Source: Gentiana macrophylla
Lineage: Eukaryota > Streptophyta > Magnoliopsida > Gentianales > Gentianaceae
Assembly: GCA_026214975.1 (NCBI GenBank)
Contig: CM047810.1
Span: 90,326,560-90,390,559 of the forward strand
Direction of reading: 5' to 3'
DNA length: 64,000 nt
In this document: positions 10,672 to 23,409 of the stretch, piece by piece
Numbering within the stretch: position 1 is the stretch's first letter
Layout: the number at the start of each line of letters is the position of its first letter
Notes under the pieces: model-generated
Seen by the model: the letters and a program-made list of their open reading frames with translations, nothing else
Told to the model about the DNA's origin: nothing
The model's database searches: none
Program-made: the position numbers and the translations under genes

Positions 10672-11860
10672 GGTGCGGCTCGCATAATAAATGGGCCTGA
10701 ACCTATTATCAACTCTTTGACCTAAAGCTGCGCTTTCACGGCGTAATTAGAGGCATCGCACATCAACTCGAAAGGCTCGGTCGGTCGGTGCAACTAAAAT
10801 AGGGGCAGCGATAAGCTTGTCTTTCGAGACAATTGAAAGCTTCTTTGCACTTCGTGATCGAACAAGAAATCTACATCATCTTTTCAAAAGATTTGATAAA
10901 GGCTTGGCGATGGTAGAAAAATCTTTAATGAAAGCGCTGTAGAAGCCAACATGACCTAGAAAACCTCGTACCTCTTTCACTTTGTCTTAGGGTACGTCAT
11001 CCTTTCAATGGCCGACCTTAGCCTTATCAACTTGAATACCAAACATTGGACACCTTATGTCCCAAAACGATTCCTTCGTCTACTAGAAAATGGAATTTTT
11101 CCCGATTAAGCACCGATTTTTCTCAACACACCGTTGGAGTACCATATCTAGATTCTTTAAGATTTCATCAAAGCTATCGCCGTAGATCGAGAAGTCATCC
11201 ATGAAGACCTCCATGCATTGCTCCACAAGTCCATCAAAATGGCTAACATGCACCGTTGAAAAGTCGCGGGTGCATTGCATAGGCCGAATGGCGTGCGAAA
11301 AGCAAAAGTACCGGATGGACACGTAAAGTTGTCTTCTCTTGGTCATTAGGATCAATGGCTAGTAGCCGCGAATAGCCATCAAGGAAACAATAATACTTAT
11401 GACCACTCGGTCGTTCAATAAGGTGGTCAATGAAGGGTAGGGAAAGTGGTCCTTGGCGGTAACCTCATTAAGTCTACGATAGTCAATCTGAGACTCAGAG
11501 CTTCGTCACGAGTCGTAAGGCAACTTCCTCCTCTTTTTCATTCTTTTCGACTGTGATTCCACCCTTCTTTGGCACAACTTGAGTAGGGCTGACCCACTCG
11601 CTATCGGCGATTGCATAGATGATGCCCATGTCAAGCCACTTTATCACTTCTTTTTGACAACCTCATGCATATGCGGATTCACCTTTCTACGAGGTTGTCT
11701 AACCTTTTAGCTCCCTCCTCCGTTCGGATTTTATGCATGCATACATCCGGGGTGATTCCTCGGATATCACCCACTTGCCATCCGAACGCGAGGATATTCT
11801 TTTAAGCACTTCTATCATTTGTGCTTCTTGCTCGTGGTCGAGTTTGAAGAAATGATCAAA
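10672..11860 (-). pseudogene. Element A reverse transcriptase, heavily broken
   Basis: RT motifs are readable in alternating frames. The clearest piece (11355-11083) contains VFMDDFSIYGDSFDEI, the FxDD catalytic motif of Ty3/gypsy RT, followed by LVLQRC-like text. Stops and frameshifts are dense, so no functional RT can be made. Several breaks fall at single-base indels in otherwise conserved text. Confidence 0.8.
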
Positions 11861-12499
11861 GGCAATTTATCTCCATCCTTAAGAAAGATATACTTAAGGT
11901 GTTTGAGCGGTTTGAGCTCTAAATCGATGAGGTGGTTGCTCAATACTAGACTTTAACGGGCCACCTTTCTCTTTATGAGCTTGGAGTGGTTGACTAAAGA
12001 ATAACTCATCTTCCCGAGGCTCAACCCCGTAAAGGTCTTTGGATCAAATCATCCATCGGAATCCTCCGGTGAACACTTGCTTCCTTTTTCTTGTGATCGA
12101 TCATTTTTCTTAACTTTTCATCTTTAAGCTCTTACGCCAAAGACTTCCCAATCATCTACTTCCCAATGAGTAGTCTCTCTCCAAAAGTCTACCTCGTCCC
12201 AACTACCCATCGAGCTTCTTCTTCACCAGGGATGAAGTCTTTCCGACTCGATTCTTTGAGATCATCGTTTGTTCTTTGGGCATCTCCATGCTTCTAACTC
12301 ACTAATGAGGCTCGGTGTGGCGAGTGAAGATGACTCGTCAATGCCTACGGCTTGAAATGAATTAGAAGATGGTCCGCGATCGGCTTGATCTTCAATGTCC
12401 ATGACTTCAAAAACACCTATCTCTGTCAACTCCTCTGCTTCTTGAGTAGGCATCTTTTTCATCCTCGTAAATTGCTTCAACAAGCGATATTTCATCAGT

Positions 12500-13431
12500 T
12501 ATGGTTCTTTCGGGACTTGTCCTCGTGTGAAGGTGACGGATGTGTCATCGACTCAAGAGTAATCATCCTTTGCAGAAGTCGATGAGAGCGTTAGAAGTGT
12601 CTAAAAAAGTTCGGCCTAGAATTAGAGGCATCTCCTTATCAGGTGGATAGTCTAGAATAACCCAGTCGGTAGGGAAGACTAAATGTTCAACTTGAAGGAG
12701 AACATTAGCTACACAACCGTTTATGAGACCGGCTAGATCTATCTACCATCTGAAGAGAAATCGGGCATTCCCGCATCCTTTTATCTAACCCGAGCTTTTT
12801 GCATACGTTTAATGGCATCACATTAATAGAGGCCCCTTAGTCGCATAAGACATTTTCAAACAAATGGCCTTCGATCTCATAGGAGATTGAAGGTCTGCCA
12901 GGGTCACCTCGCTTAACAGCGACTTTCTGTGAAACCATCACGCAATCTTCGCGTAGCACTTCTTCAGCCATCCCCTGAAGCTTTCTTTTACTCCCACAGA
13001 ATTCTTTAAGATACTTAGAGCATTTAGGCATTTCGGTTAATACCTCGGCTAAGGGCATACTAACTTGAGTGTCTCTAAGCATCCTCCTCTCACTCAAAGA
13101 TATCTTGCTTGTCATTAGTGAGGGCTTTCTCTTTCCTTTTGGTGGATAATGAATGGCTTTATCATTCCTCGTAGCTTGATTCTTTATCGCCTCATCCTCC
13201 TTATCCTTCCATCTTACGAACCTTTCTTCCTTTTTCTTAGTCAGGTACGCCGCCTTGACTTTCCTTTCTTTCCTCATCATCAGAATTATTTTCGTCCTCC
13301 GAAGAATTGTCACTAAGCTCCTCATCGTTGCTTTCTTCGCCATGTGGATTCTGATTTCCCCCTCCTGAACTCATGGCGTTAGGAGGGGCTACTCGTTTCC
13401 GACATCTTGCCGGGTCCAGCCTTTTTACCAC
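12500..13431 (-). pseudogene. Element A gag C-terminus and aspartic protease
   Basis: The minus frame 13343-12837 is Lys/Glu-rich and carries MPLAEVLTEMPKCSKYLKEF and the GDPG...SYEIEGHLFENVLCD track leading into the retropepsin. The next bases encode GASINVMPLNVCKK after a single in-frame stop at the CD/GAS junction (near 12837-12839). The acidic low-complexity piece at 13431-13237 overlaps it in another frame and belongs to the same linker. Protease would process the Gag-Pol polyprotein. Confidence 0.75.
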
Positions 13432-13719
13432 TTCTCAACGTTACTTCATTGAGCTCTTCTTCTGTCCATACTCCTATTGTGGTGTAATGGCGGTGCAAAC
13501 ATTCACATCGACTTTTGGGTTTCTCTCGGTATAACTCGGAAGTTTACCGTGAGGTGCGCTTGCTTATTTGGTGCGCCATCGACCAACTTGTCTCTCAATA
13601 GCTTTAACACTAGTAGACAAGGTCTTCACCATGTCTACCCGACTCATCGAATTTGTGTTGAGGACACATGAGGTGGTATGATTTTGAGTTTGGTTCCATC
13701 CACCTGCGGCCTTTGGGAG

Positions 13720-14640
13720 TTAGGAGGCGTCCTTTGATAGTTTGAGTTGAAAGAATTCGAATTTGAAGGGCCAGGTGGTAACCAAGCTTGATTGAAGTTT
13801 TGTCGTTGAAATCTGAGTAGTTACGGCTTTGATTGAAGTTTGGAAGGGTTGGTTTTGATTATCCATTAGATTTATTTCTTCCGTCATCTCCGTCCCTACC
13901 GCATTCCAAGATCGAAAATTTGCGTCGAAGATTGGCCACCGCTTGCTTATCAATTCCATCCCGAGCAACCAACGGCTTTGTATCGGGGTGCTTGCAGTAC
14001 CTTCTTTCTTAACAACATTGGTCTTCTTGGGAGTCGACCACATATTGTTCTTGGCGATGGTCTCGACCACTCTGTGGCGATCTCATCACCTCCCCTAAGA
14101 AGGATCCATGAGTTGTGGAGTCAAGATAGTCTCTATTAGGTTGAGAGACACCTCTATAGAATAGTTCCGACCAACTCATGTACATCATATCCGTGATTGG
14201 GGCATTTCCTCATCAAGAGATTCAATCTCTCCCAAGCTTTGCCAGCAGTCTCATCCTCCATTGCTCAAACATAGCTATTTCCCGTTTCATCTCCATAATC
14301 TTGCACTGGTGAAACCCACTTAAGAGCGAAGTCTCTTTTGACATCATTCCATGTATGGAGAGAATGATGTGCCAACGATTTAAACCACCGACTTGCTTCA
14401 CCTTTCAAAGCAAAAGGAAATAGCTTTAACTTGACTATCTCGGAATCAACACCAGGATAATGGCACGCTTCATGATTTATACGAATGTGGACAAGAAGTC
14501 GTGTGGATCTTTCTGAGCGATACCATGGAAAGAGCTATTACGAACTAGAGCAACTACTCCGTTCTTTAGATCAAAGTTCACTCCTCCCATGTCGGGAGGA
14601 CGGATAGTCTATGCCCCTCGAGAAAGTCTTGATTTAGATA
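13720..14640 (-). pseudogene. Element A gag (capsid) region
   Basis: Minus-strand translation gives the Retrotrans_gag layout in shifting frames: FDLKNGVVALVRNSSFHG, DPHDFLSTF, then KLKLFPFALKGEASRWF and TWNDVKRDFALKW (about 14590-14290), typical of Athila Gag. A short frame at 14070-13720 covers a Gln/Asn-rich part after the capsid. Frameshifts separate the pieces. Confidence 0.75.
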
Positions 14641-15468
14641 TGGGGTGTAGGGGTCTGGTTCGATTTATTAAGTCGGTTCAGCGAAATTGTTGAAGTTGTT
14701 GATTTATGCCCGACTTGTTGATTCTAGCATTCTGCCGCAGAGCTTGCATTTGTTTGAAATTAGAGCTAATTGAGCTTGAGGGTGCGGATTTGGATTAGGA
14801 GGATTTTGGCTGGATCTTGATACGCCATGGCGTCGGATCGGGAAGAAGTCTCCTTCTTAGGATAGATCGTTCGAGTTCGGGATCGAAGATCGAAGTCCTT
14901 CTTACTTCTCGTTTGCATAAACCGGAAGAAAAGAAAAGGAAAAAAATCAACCTTAGGGTTGATTAGAGCGAGTTTAGAAAAGGTTTGATGGTTTAGAGGG
15001 GAAAAGAAAAAGAAGAGAAGATAGAAAAGAAGTGATGATTGAGCAGATGGCGGCGTCGGTGTTAGTGGGCGTTCGTTCAGAGGGTGAGCGCTTCGTTGAT
15101 TTATGAGCGGTCGTTCGGGAGCGAGATTGAAGTGGACGGGCGTTCAAGTTATTAAGCGCTCGTCGGACTTGAAAATTTAAAACTAAGGCTTAAAACTTAA
15201 AAGCGAAATAGAAATAATTAAGGAAACTAAAAGAACGTCACGGAAATAAATAAAGGCTAATCTAAAATTACGAAAAAACAAATCTAAAATTATAGAAACT
15301 AATATAACTATCAAAAATTAAAGAAAATAATTGAAGGAAAATAAAATTAAATAAAACAAGGTAAAAGCGAAAACAAAAATAAACGTAATTCTAAAATTTA
15401 GACCTCACAATTAAAATTAGAATCGATATAAAATTTTATACCTTAAAGAATCCGACAACCGTTACCGA
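14641..15468 (-). other. Element A 5' leader
   Basis: Non-coding leader between PBS and gag. It contains a GC-rich patch (about 15045-15170) with repeated gggcgttcg, gagcgcttcg and gacgggcgttc motifs. These echo the GC-rich patches in the element's own LTRs, inside otherwise AT-rich sequence. Confidence 0.6.
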
Positions 15469-15486
15469 TTCCCGGCAACGGCGCCA
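15469..15486 (-). promoter_or_regulatory. Element A primer binding site (tRNA-Asp)
   Basis: The sense strand reads TGGCGCCGTTGCCGGGAA, complementary to the 3' end of plant tRNA-Asp (GUC) with a small mismatch or deletion at its far end. It lies 6 nt from the 5' LTR. tRNA-Asp priming is common in Athila elements. Confidence 0.85.
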
Positions 15487-15492
15487 AAAACT

Positions 15493-17114
15493 TGTTCGGT
15501 AAAAACTAGTTTTAAAATTTATAAACGAAACACCCCAAGTATAAGGATCTGTAGTAAAGGATGTTAACGGGTCGTCTAAGGAATGGAATGTTTATCGAAT
15601 TCAAGTATAAACCTATATCGATTATGTCACAATTATCTATCTAAACTAAAATTTGAAACTAACTAAAACCTAAACCTAAAATTAAAACTAAAAGCAGGAA
15701 TAAAAACAAGTAGAAAATACTTAAAAAGCAGAAAGGCGGACGGCGTTCACTAAAGTGAGCAGCGTCAAAGCTAATCTAACGGACGGGCGTGCGCTGCTGT
15801 GCGGACGGCGTCGACTATGAATTGAAGCGAGAAAAGTGCAGGAAAAGCAAGCAGGAAATTAGGGTTTATAAAACTAGAACTTAAACTAAACTTTACTAAG
15901 CGATTTGATTCAAACAATTAAAGGAAAACACAGCGAGGCAACGAATCCACCCATCAACAAACAACCCCCAAATAGATGGTGATCTAAAGACATAGTTTTT
16001 AGTAGTGATCTATCGCGAAGTTGACTAAATTTCTTTAATCAAGTTCTAAGGCTTCGTTTATCTTTTTCAAGTAAACTAAACAACAATCAAAACGTAATCA
16101 CGAGATCATTTCCAACCCCTTACTCAACTAATCATGCATAATCTCTTAAAACACAATTAATTGCATTACTTTGAACGAATCAAACTTAAACAATATATTT
16201 TCATATATTAATCCAAGCATCAAATATAAATAGATCGTTTCATCAAATTCATAATCCAATAAAACATAACAATGCAAACCAGCGTTAAAGTAATGAAAAA
16301 CTAAATCTTTTACTCACTAAACATATGCATAAAATCTCTAGTTGGTTGTGTTGATGATGAGCTTCCTTCGTCGTCTCACTGCAAGGTTTCTAGCCAACAA
16401 TCATATTGGAGATGATTGTTGGGTTGGAGAAGTTCATCTCTGTGTAAAAGTGGTTTTGGGGCGCAGCTTTTTGGTGAAAATTGCGATCTCAATGTTGTGT
16501 AAAAAGTATGAAATTAGGGTTGGGGCTGCTGCTGTATTTATAGAGTGCTAAGTCGGTTAGGGTTTAAGTCGGCACCGGACGCTCGTTTGAACAACCAGGC
16601 GCCCGTCGCCCGAATGCTGGGCGGAGCATGAGCGTGCGTTTGGCTTACATCAAGAAGTCTGCGAATGTAAAATACGATTACGACGCCTTTGCATGGGCCT
16701 TGATTCATACGGGCGCTTCGTCCAAGATCGATGTGGGCGCCCGTCTGGAATGGACGGGATGCGAGCGCTTCGTTTGCAATGCTTAGGATCGGATCTCTTC
16801 ATCTTTATCCATTTTCTTCAAGCCAATTCCAACTCTATTTTGAATAATTCGACTTGAGCTTCATTTATCCTCTTTAGCTTTTCGAAATTCAGCCTCTCTA
16901 AAGGATAAATAAACATTGCAAAATGTAATAAAACTCAAATAATAATAATTCCATTAATTTAACACATAAAATAATCAATTTTGCAAATAACCATATTAAA
17001 ATCATCCTTACTAAATAATTACACTTAAACCCTTAATTCTCATGTAAATATGCAAATGTGGGGAAATAATAATGAAATATAACCCTTAATAATCATATAA
17101 ATATGGCCTTAACA
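15493..17114 (-). repeat. Element A 5' LTR
   Basis: The partner of 5769-7385, with identical termini. The minus-strand TATA (ctataaatac) lies near 16528-16540. Differences from the other copy cluster in the GC-rich parts (15730-15800 and 16570-16770). Confidence 0.95.
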
Positions 17115-17127
17115 GTTATCCTTACAG

Positions 17128-18583
17128 ATAGTTCTATAGAGGCTTTATTTGAGCCTGTGTCAGAATCGGAGAGCGAAACTTCTAATTTTAGGGTTAACCC
17201 TGAGAACCCCACTCCCTTGCCTCTGACTAATCGTAAGGGACTTGAGCACCTCGTTCTAGCCCCCCAGTTTGATCCCTCTTATTTTGGTCCTCCTCCCTCT
17301 TCTGGGACTTAAAATTCGTCTTAACCTTAAAAGCTCACATGGGCTTTAAGGTCGTAAGCCGGTTGTCACGGTATTGATTCCGGGCTAACCAGGAATGACT
17401 TGGCTTCTATCTGCAAGCAATACAGCATAAGCTCAAGGTTGTACAACCCTCAAATTCCCACAGCCGGTACATACGCCTATCAGCCTCCAGAGGGGTACTG
17501 TGCCGTATATAAAGAGCTACTCCTCTGTGGTCTAAGGTTTCCTCTCTGTCCTGCCCTTCTAGCTGTTCTAGAGCATTATGGACTGGGGATTGCCAAGGTT
17601 GTCCCCAATGGTATAAGAGCAATCATCGGATTTGCCATTTGATGCCGGTGCATCTGCATCCCATTTACGGTACAATATTTTAGAATCTTATATCAGTGCA
17701 AGCAAGTACCTGACTTGCTTAGGTTATACTACTTCCCCCATCAGGGGGACTTCTTAAAGGACGTCCGAATCCTTCAAAAGGGGGAATCCTCTTATAGAGA
17801 TTGGAAACGTCGATTTTTCTTCATTCATCCTGGGGTGGAGATCAATCTGGGCAGATGGAATACTGCAGATCTATCTACTGACCCTCGGCCTACTGACATT
17901 GACAAGAAACTGATAGAGGACATCCAAATGTGTGGCATCTATCTTGGCCTAAAGAAATATTCTTCTGAGTTAATTGATGCTGCCCAATTATCCACCGTTG
18001 GCCCTGACCCATATCTAGAAATGAGTGAAGCTGATTATGAAATTTGTAGGGTTCTTGCATGCGTTGTATTCTCTGCTTTCTTGACATAATTATTTTTGTG
18101 CTGACTTTATATTGCTCTGTTTTTTACAGTGTCTAGTTATGCTGAGCTATTTGCTGATACTGCCGAGGAAGAAGAGGCACCTGGTGGTGCTCAGCTCAAT
18201 CCTGACCAGGAGTCGGAGAGGACAGAGAGTGCTGACCTGGTAGCTGCTCGGTCCGCGGGTACTATGCTGGGTCCTTCTGCAGCTAGGATCCTGTCCAAGC
18301 ATCCTGAGGATGTTCTTGGTTCCTCCTCCCACGCCGTCCGGGAAGGTGTCGACCTAGTGGATCCGGGCAGACCACCCAAAGGGAGGAAGTTGAGGGAACT
18401 GAGTTCAAGCTCCAAAGAAGGAGCCAAGTTCTGATTGTTGACACCCCTCAAAGGGGTAGATCCAAGAGGAAGAGGTTAGTCCTTCAGCCAGAAGGAGATG
18501 GTGAGGATGTTGACCAGGAGGAGGAGGCGCCAGTAGGTCAAAGGCGTTTATCTGAGTTATCTGACAAAGATCTGGCCGTAGTG
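17128..18583 (+). pseudogene. Transposon-type gene ('putative gypsy type transposon' domain)
   Basis: After the acceptor at 17127 the translation runs through an acidic segment, then (from about 17400, one frame away) YQPPEGYCAVYKELLLCGLRFPL and HYGLGIAKVVPNGIRAIIGF, then RDWKRRFFFIHPG and further text to about 18086. This series matches the plant PF04195-type domain found in gypsy-like transposon genes. A likely intron ends at ttttttacag (18130), and an acidic, Ser-rich exon continues to a donor at gtggtaagt (18584). A stop at 18434 is explained by a one-base loss (gccaagttctg). It is non-functional as it stands. Whether it was a mobile element's gene or a domesticated one is open. Confidence 0.7.
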
Positions 18584-18639
18584 GTAAGTTTTTATTCTTT
18601 GTCTTGACCTCTTGTATTATATATTTTGCTTCTTACTTA

Positions 18640-18680
18640 TACATACTTATTGCGAGGAGCCCAAATCGGGCAAGAGTTTT
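18640..18680 (+). pseudogene. Next exon of the transposon-type gene, left half
   Basis: A short coding piece after an acceptor-like ttgcgag reads into the solo LTR insertion. Skipping the LTR and one TSD, the frame continues openly at 20420. Confidence 0.5.
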
Positions 18681-20414
18681 TGTTGGTCCCTTGGAAAGGC
18701 TAACACAAGTTTAGAGGGGGGAGGGTGAATAAACTTGTCACCAAAAACTAATCTCGAAAGTGGAAAAGCCCCAAAGCGAGTTTCTCTCGAAACTCAAAGC
18801 GATCTTCGATTCGATTTTGTTCTGTCCCCTTAACTTGTGTGGAGTTGATTAGCTCAACTGAATATAAGTTAATGCTGACTTATATTTAGTCTTGTCAACT
18901 GGCAGCAGATAAAACTAGCCTTTAGTGCAATAGATGTGTGAATAAAAATCTAGACCTTCTATGTATCGATTCTGTCTCGACTCGATTGTGCAGTGTTTCT
19001 TTGAGTGATAATGTAATAAATAAAACAAACACAAATGCATAAAGTAAATCAACACAAGATTTGTTTATGGAAGTTCCGGGTGGTGTAATCCCGTACGTCT
19101 CCCCTTCTCCTGTGGTGTAGGAGGTATCACTAGAATAATGAGATAACCGTTACAAAATCCTAGCACTATGACAGTCCTTCACGACACCCTAGTTTCACTG
19201 TCTACACAAAATGAAGAAAGGTGAGATTGCTCCCTTCATCCTGCACACTGATCTCTCGGAGGTGGAATTGCTCATTCACCAGCTCACCACTAATACCAAC
19301 ACACAGTCCTCAGACTGCACCAACAGCTGTGGCAACCAAGTTGCAACCGTATGAACAAAAGGTAGAATTGCTCTCTTCAAACTATGCACAGCCAACCCTT
19401 TTTCACAAATGTTAGGTTTAGAATTAATCAAGGATTAATTCAGTGAGCTGTCTGATTCTTCTGGATCTGACTTTGTAGCTCCAAGATGCCTTCTTTCCCC
19501 CTTAATGGGTTATTGGATCTTTATTTGAAGTCTTCAAGGCAATTCCGTTGGCTCCCCATTTCTAGATATATATGATCTGATTTTCTGAATCTGGATCTGG
19601 ATCTGGATCTTTGAATATATGCTTGTAAAGCTCTTTTTCTGATCCTCCTCTCTCTCTTCTTTGAGTGATTCTCTTGTGTATTTATAGGGATGATGTAACG
19701 GTCACTAGCTCTTGTAGCCGTTACACTTGTCGTTTAGCCAACGTTCACATGTATGATCTTTTGTCGTATAGTCAGTTTGAATTTAACAAGGCCTTAACTC
19801 ACTTTTCTACTCTTCTTCAAAAGCGAGTACCTTGTATACTTAATATCGACTTCAATTGACTAAGTCGAGTACACCAATCAATTTCTTCTTATCCAGGCAA
19901 CTGATAATCTTTGTCCTTAAGATTATTCAGTTTTACATGATCTATAACTCAATTTCAGGTCACCACAGACTTGCCTGAATCCTGACTTATAGTCACGACT
20001 TAATTAGCTTCCAACTGAGTTTCCCACCTCAGTTCTTGATTTCAGAATCGAGTCTGTGTCCTCGTTCTTGAGTCTTCTAGATAAGCCAAGCTGAGTCTGT
20101 GTCCTCAAATGAACTTATCTTCTTGATTCTAGCATAAGCGAGTTTGAACCTCGATTCTTCATGTGCATATTTAGTTTTCTTGCTATAACTCAATTTGTTC
20201 GCCTAGTTCCTATTCTATTACAATGCTTGTCTGAAACAACCTATACAGAGTTCAGACTCTAGATAGAACTTATACATTTATCTCTAGACCATTTCTTGCT
20301 TCTTATTTTATTATGCACTATAACAGTTAGTTACGACTTCATCATCATGGGTTGTAAGTGATTTGTCTAATTTCGTGACGAATCATCATCAAAACATAAA
20401 TAATATTTCCAACT
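18681..20414 (-). mobile_element. Solo LTR of a SIRE/Maximus-type copia element
   Basis: Begins tgttggtccc and ends tttccaact (a CA-to-CT change at the terminus), flanked by a perfect 5-bp TSD gtttt (18676-18680, 20415-20419). The left end mirrors the 3' end of the SIRE LTRs in this window (ggaccaaca, cccccctctaaacttaac), so it lies in minus orientation. A minus-strand TATA (ccctataaatac) lies at 19677-19688. No internal region remains, which is the usual outcome of LTR-LTR recombination. It interrupts an exon of the transposon-type gene. Confidence 0.9.
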
Positions 20415-20419
20415 GTTTT

Positions 20420-20532
20420 TAAAGGGACTCTCCAAGTCCTCAGCTAGCAAAGAGGCTGAAATAAAAGACATGAGGGCTAGCCGGCAGAAGCACAGGGACT
20501 CTGCCAAAGCCAAAGATGAAGAAAAAAGGCCT
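20420..20532 (+). pseudogene. Transposon-type gene exon, right half
   Basis: The frame continues as KGLSKSSASKEAEIKDM and further Lys/Glu/Arg-rich residues, a likely coiled coil like those following the domain in related genes. It ends abruptly at aaaaaaggcct, where the copia element at 20533 is inserted. The remainder is beyond the window. Confidence 0.6.
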
Positions 20533-20865
20533 TGAAATGATGAAGTTTGTAGAATTACAAACACAAAATAAAATACGGAATTATTATTGATCAAGTAAAA
20601 GTTACAAGTTAATTACAATGCAGCTGATCATGGGGTATTTATAGCTTCATAAACCTCATGGATCTGTCAGAAATAAGTTACAAACGGTTATAACAACCTA
20701 TAACAAAATAACCGCTTTCTAGTTTACATCATACTGAAATGATCAGCAGACTGCTGAGGCTTCCATACCGTCAGCAGGCTTTTATACTATCAGCTGGATG
20801 CTGGTGTCTTTATATCATCAGCAGCTTGTGCACTCAGTATTCCTTTCAGTCTATATACTGTAACA
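20533..20865 (-). repeat. 3' LTR of the Ale-like copia element
   Basis: About 333 bp, starting tgaaatgatgaag and ending tactgtaaca. A minus-strand TATA (ctataaatacccc) lies at about 20634-20646. The start could be shifted a few bases (second TG at 20538). The partner LTR is outside the window. Confidence 0.75.
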
Positions 20866-20882
20866 CCCCCTCAAGCTGAGAG
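20866..20882 (-). promoter_or_regulatory. Copia PPT
   Basis: ccccctcaagctgagag reads as CTCTCAGCTTGAGGGGG on the sense strand, abutting the LTR, as is typical of Ale-type copia elements. Confidence 0.8.
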
Positions 20883-20915
20883 TGGTACATGAACAGCTTG
20901 CACTCAGCATTCCTT

Positions 20916-21709
20916 TCAGCTAATGGAATTCTGAAAGATCTTTGAAACTCCCAATTTATCTAGTAGATAAGAGAAAATGGGTGCATCCAATGCCTTGGTG
21001 AGGATGTCAGCTATTTGGTCTTTTGTATGGACTGGAAGAAGTTTGATGAGCCCTGATATGACTTTGTCTCTCACAACATGGCAGTCGATTTCAATATGTT
21101 TGGTTCTTTCATGAAAGACAAGATTGTGAGCAATGTGTATGGCACTAGCATTGTCATAAAACAACACATCATGCAACTGAACTGGAACTTGTAAATCCTG
21201 TAGTATATAGATTAGCCATTGGATTTCAAAAACTGCATTTTCCATTGCCCTGTACTCAGCCTCTGATGAGATTCTAGCAATTGTTGTTTGTTTCTTTTCC
21301 TTCCAGAAGATTGGAGCATCTCCTAGAAACATCATATAACCTGAAACTAATCTTCTTATTTTGGGACAACCAACCCAATCACTATCTGTAAAACCCTTAA
21401 GTATAAGATCATTATCTGAGGGGAAGAAGATTCCTTGGCCAGGATTGGTCTTCAAGTACCTCAATAGTCTATAAGTTGCCTTTAGATGATTTTCAATAGG
21501 AGTATCTAGAAATTGACTAAGTTGTTGTACTGCAAAGGCAATATATGGTCTGGTAAAAGAAAGGTAAATCAATTTACCCACTAGTGATCTGTAAGCAGTG
21601 TTGTCTTCTAAAAGTGGTGAATCACCATGCTGTAAAGTCTGCTTAGACTCCATAGGTGTCTTAGCAGGTTTGGCTCCCAAAAACTCATATTCTTTTAGGA
21701 GGTTAAGTG
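20916..21709 (-). pseudogene. Copia RT tail and RNase H (Ale-like)
   Basis: An uninterrupted 254-codon frame (21680-20916) carries the end of RT (LGAKPAKTPMES, YRSLVGKLIYLS, RPYIAFAVQQLSQF), then copia RNase H: GFTDSDWVGCP, SSEAEYRAM, DNASAIHIAHN, HERTKHIEIDCH, QIADILTKAL, and a stop at 20916. All expected RNase H blocks are present and no frameshift is visible, so this is among the best preserved coding pieces here. It is cut on its N-terminal side by the SIRE insertion. Confidence 0.92.
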
Positions 21710-23407
21710 TGTTGGACTTATTTTAAGTTTTAGTGATGAGTGCCAGACTAGCTGTTATAGAGCAAAGGCAAAAAGATGTCTAGATCAAATGTATAGGCTT
21801 ATTAGAGTTTGATCTTTATATAGGTTTGATCAAACAAGCACTGTAATTGGTCAGCTGACTTACATCAGCAGACTTGTCTAGATCAGTAGGGTACCTGAGT
21901 CAGTAGACTAGTATAGGAACCTGCTGAAGACTGAAGGCTGAGGGTTCAAACTCAGTTATTGAAGGCTAAGGGATCAAACTTAGTATTTAAAGTCAAGGAT
22001 ATGAAATCAGAATTTAGGGAAGTCTGTGATGACCTAAACTGATTACATATACCTTGTGTACATGGTCTAAGTTCCACAAGTCAAGTGGTGATTGGAACTT
22101 AGTTATATTCAAAATGGTGTAATCTAACTTCATAATAAAAAGTTAGATATAAGAAAAGTCAGCTGAAGTGTTATGATGAACACAACAACTTGGGTTAGCT
22201 GACTTATATATATTTCAGCAGACTTATATCCTTCAGGAACCTGCTGATATATATTTCGAATTATTCAAAGGTTAGATTGGAAGATTACAAAGAAAGGGAC
22301 AGCTAACAACCTCTAATTTTATCAAACAAATCAATGGTTAAGATCAAATGGACGTTGGAAAGAAACAGAGCTTTATCCAATGGATACAAGTCAAAGGGTG
22401 GACAGATCAGAATCGTCAAAAAGCGATCTGATGAGTGTCATTACTATGAATAAAGTGATGAAAGCAAGTCAAATAGGACAAATCTGAAACGGCTATGTTT
22501 GAATTTCAAACATAACTCACAAGGATTCCTACCTATAAATAGAGGACTCCTAATTCAGATACAAGTGATGAAAATTAAGGATCTATCTTGAGCTATCAGA
22601 TTTCAATCGATCAAAACACCCTGCTGACCCTACTGAGCATAAAGCTACTGATCCCGTAAAACTCTTCAAGTGTAATCTGCTTTCAAGCTACATCAAGTTT
22701 ACACACTTGAAGACCTCAAGCTGCTGATCATATCATCTGATCAATTTGCTTGAAAGTCTGAATCACTTACTTGCTTCAATCTTTCTTTTACAAAGAATCT
22801 GCTGAAGACAGTGAAGCACATTTGTGTCAAGGATTGTTGTTTGTGGTGGAGCTGGTGAAGAGGCAATCCTACCCTTCAAGGACCAGTGGAAGACTTTAGA
22901 GCAGCAATTCTACGTGTTCCAAGTGTTTAGTTTGTGAAGCCATAGTTATTGGTGAAGTACAATCAACTTAGGGATTTTTGTAACTGCTACCTCAAGAATC
23001 TCTAGTGAATTACCTCCAACATCACATGAGAAGAGTGGACTGATAGGATTACACCACCTGGAACCACTATAAAATCTGCCTACTTACTTTCTACATTCAT
23101 ATTCTACACTTAGTATATGTAGCACATCAACCTACTGAATCTAGCAACTAAATCACACACATACACTACTGAGTACCTAATACTTGGTATCATATTTTAT
23201 CAACAAGTAATAAGGCTTAATTTAAATATATTCCGCTGCAACAAATTCAGTAAAGTCAATAGTCAGCAGACTACTCTGACGATCGCCAGACTCATCGAGC
23301 ATCGCGTCAGTTGAAGTTCTTGAGTTTGTTAACTCCAAAAGTTTTAAGTGTTAAGTTTATTCACCCCCCCCTCTAAACTTAACCAAAGTATTTTCAAGGG
23401 ACCAACA
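21710..23407 (+). repeat. SIRE 5' LTR
   Basis: Begins tgttggacttatttta and ends agggaccaaca (1698 bp). TATA box ctataaatag at 22533-22542. A cytosine-rich run (attcaccccccc) near the end is shared with the 3' LTR and, inverted, with the solo LTR at 18681. Confidence 0.95.
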
Positions 23408-23409
23408 AT

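Larger units (their letters stand above)
5764..17119 (-). mobile_element. Element A: Athila-type Ty3/gypsy retrotransposon, nested
   Basis: LTRs at 5769-7385 and 15493-17114 (about 1.62 kb, TG...CA on both) are flanked by a perfect 5-bp TSD, gttat, at 5764-5768 and 17115-17119. The minus-strand pol order, a tRNA-Asp PBS next to the right LTR and a PPT next to the left LTR fix the orientation. The internal region encodes gag, protease, RT, RNase H and integrase with many frameshifts and stops. RNase H and integrase have the Athila-clade style. No clear env-like frame is seen between integrase and the left LTR. It sits in the first intron of the transposon-type gene. Confidence 0.93.
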
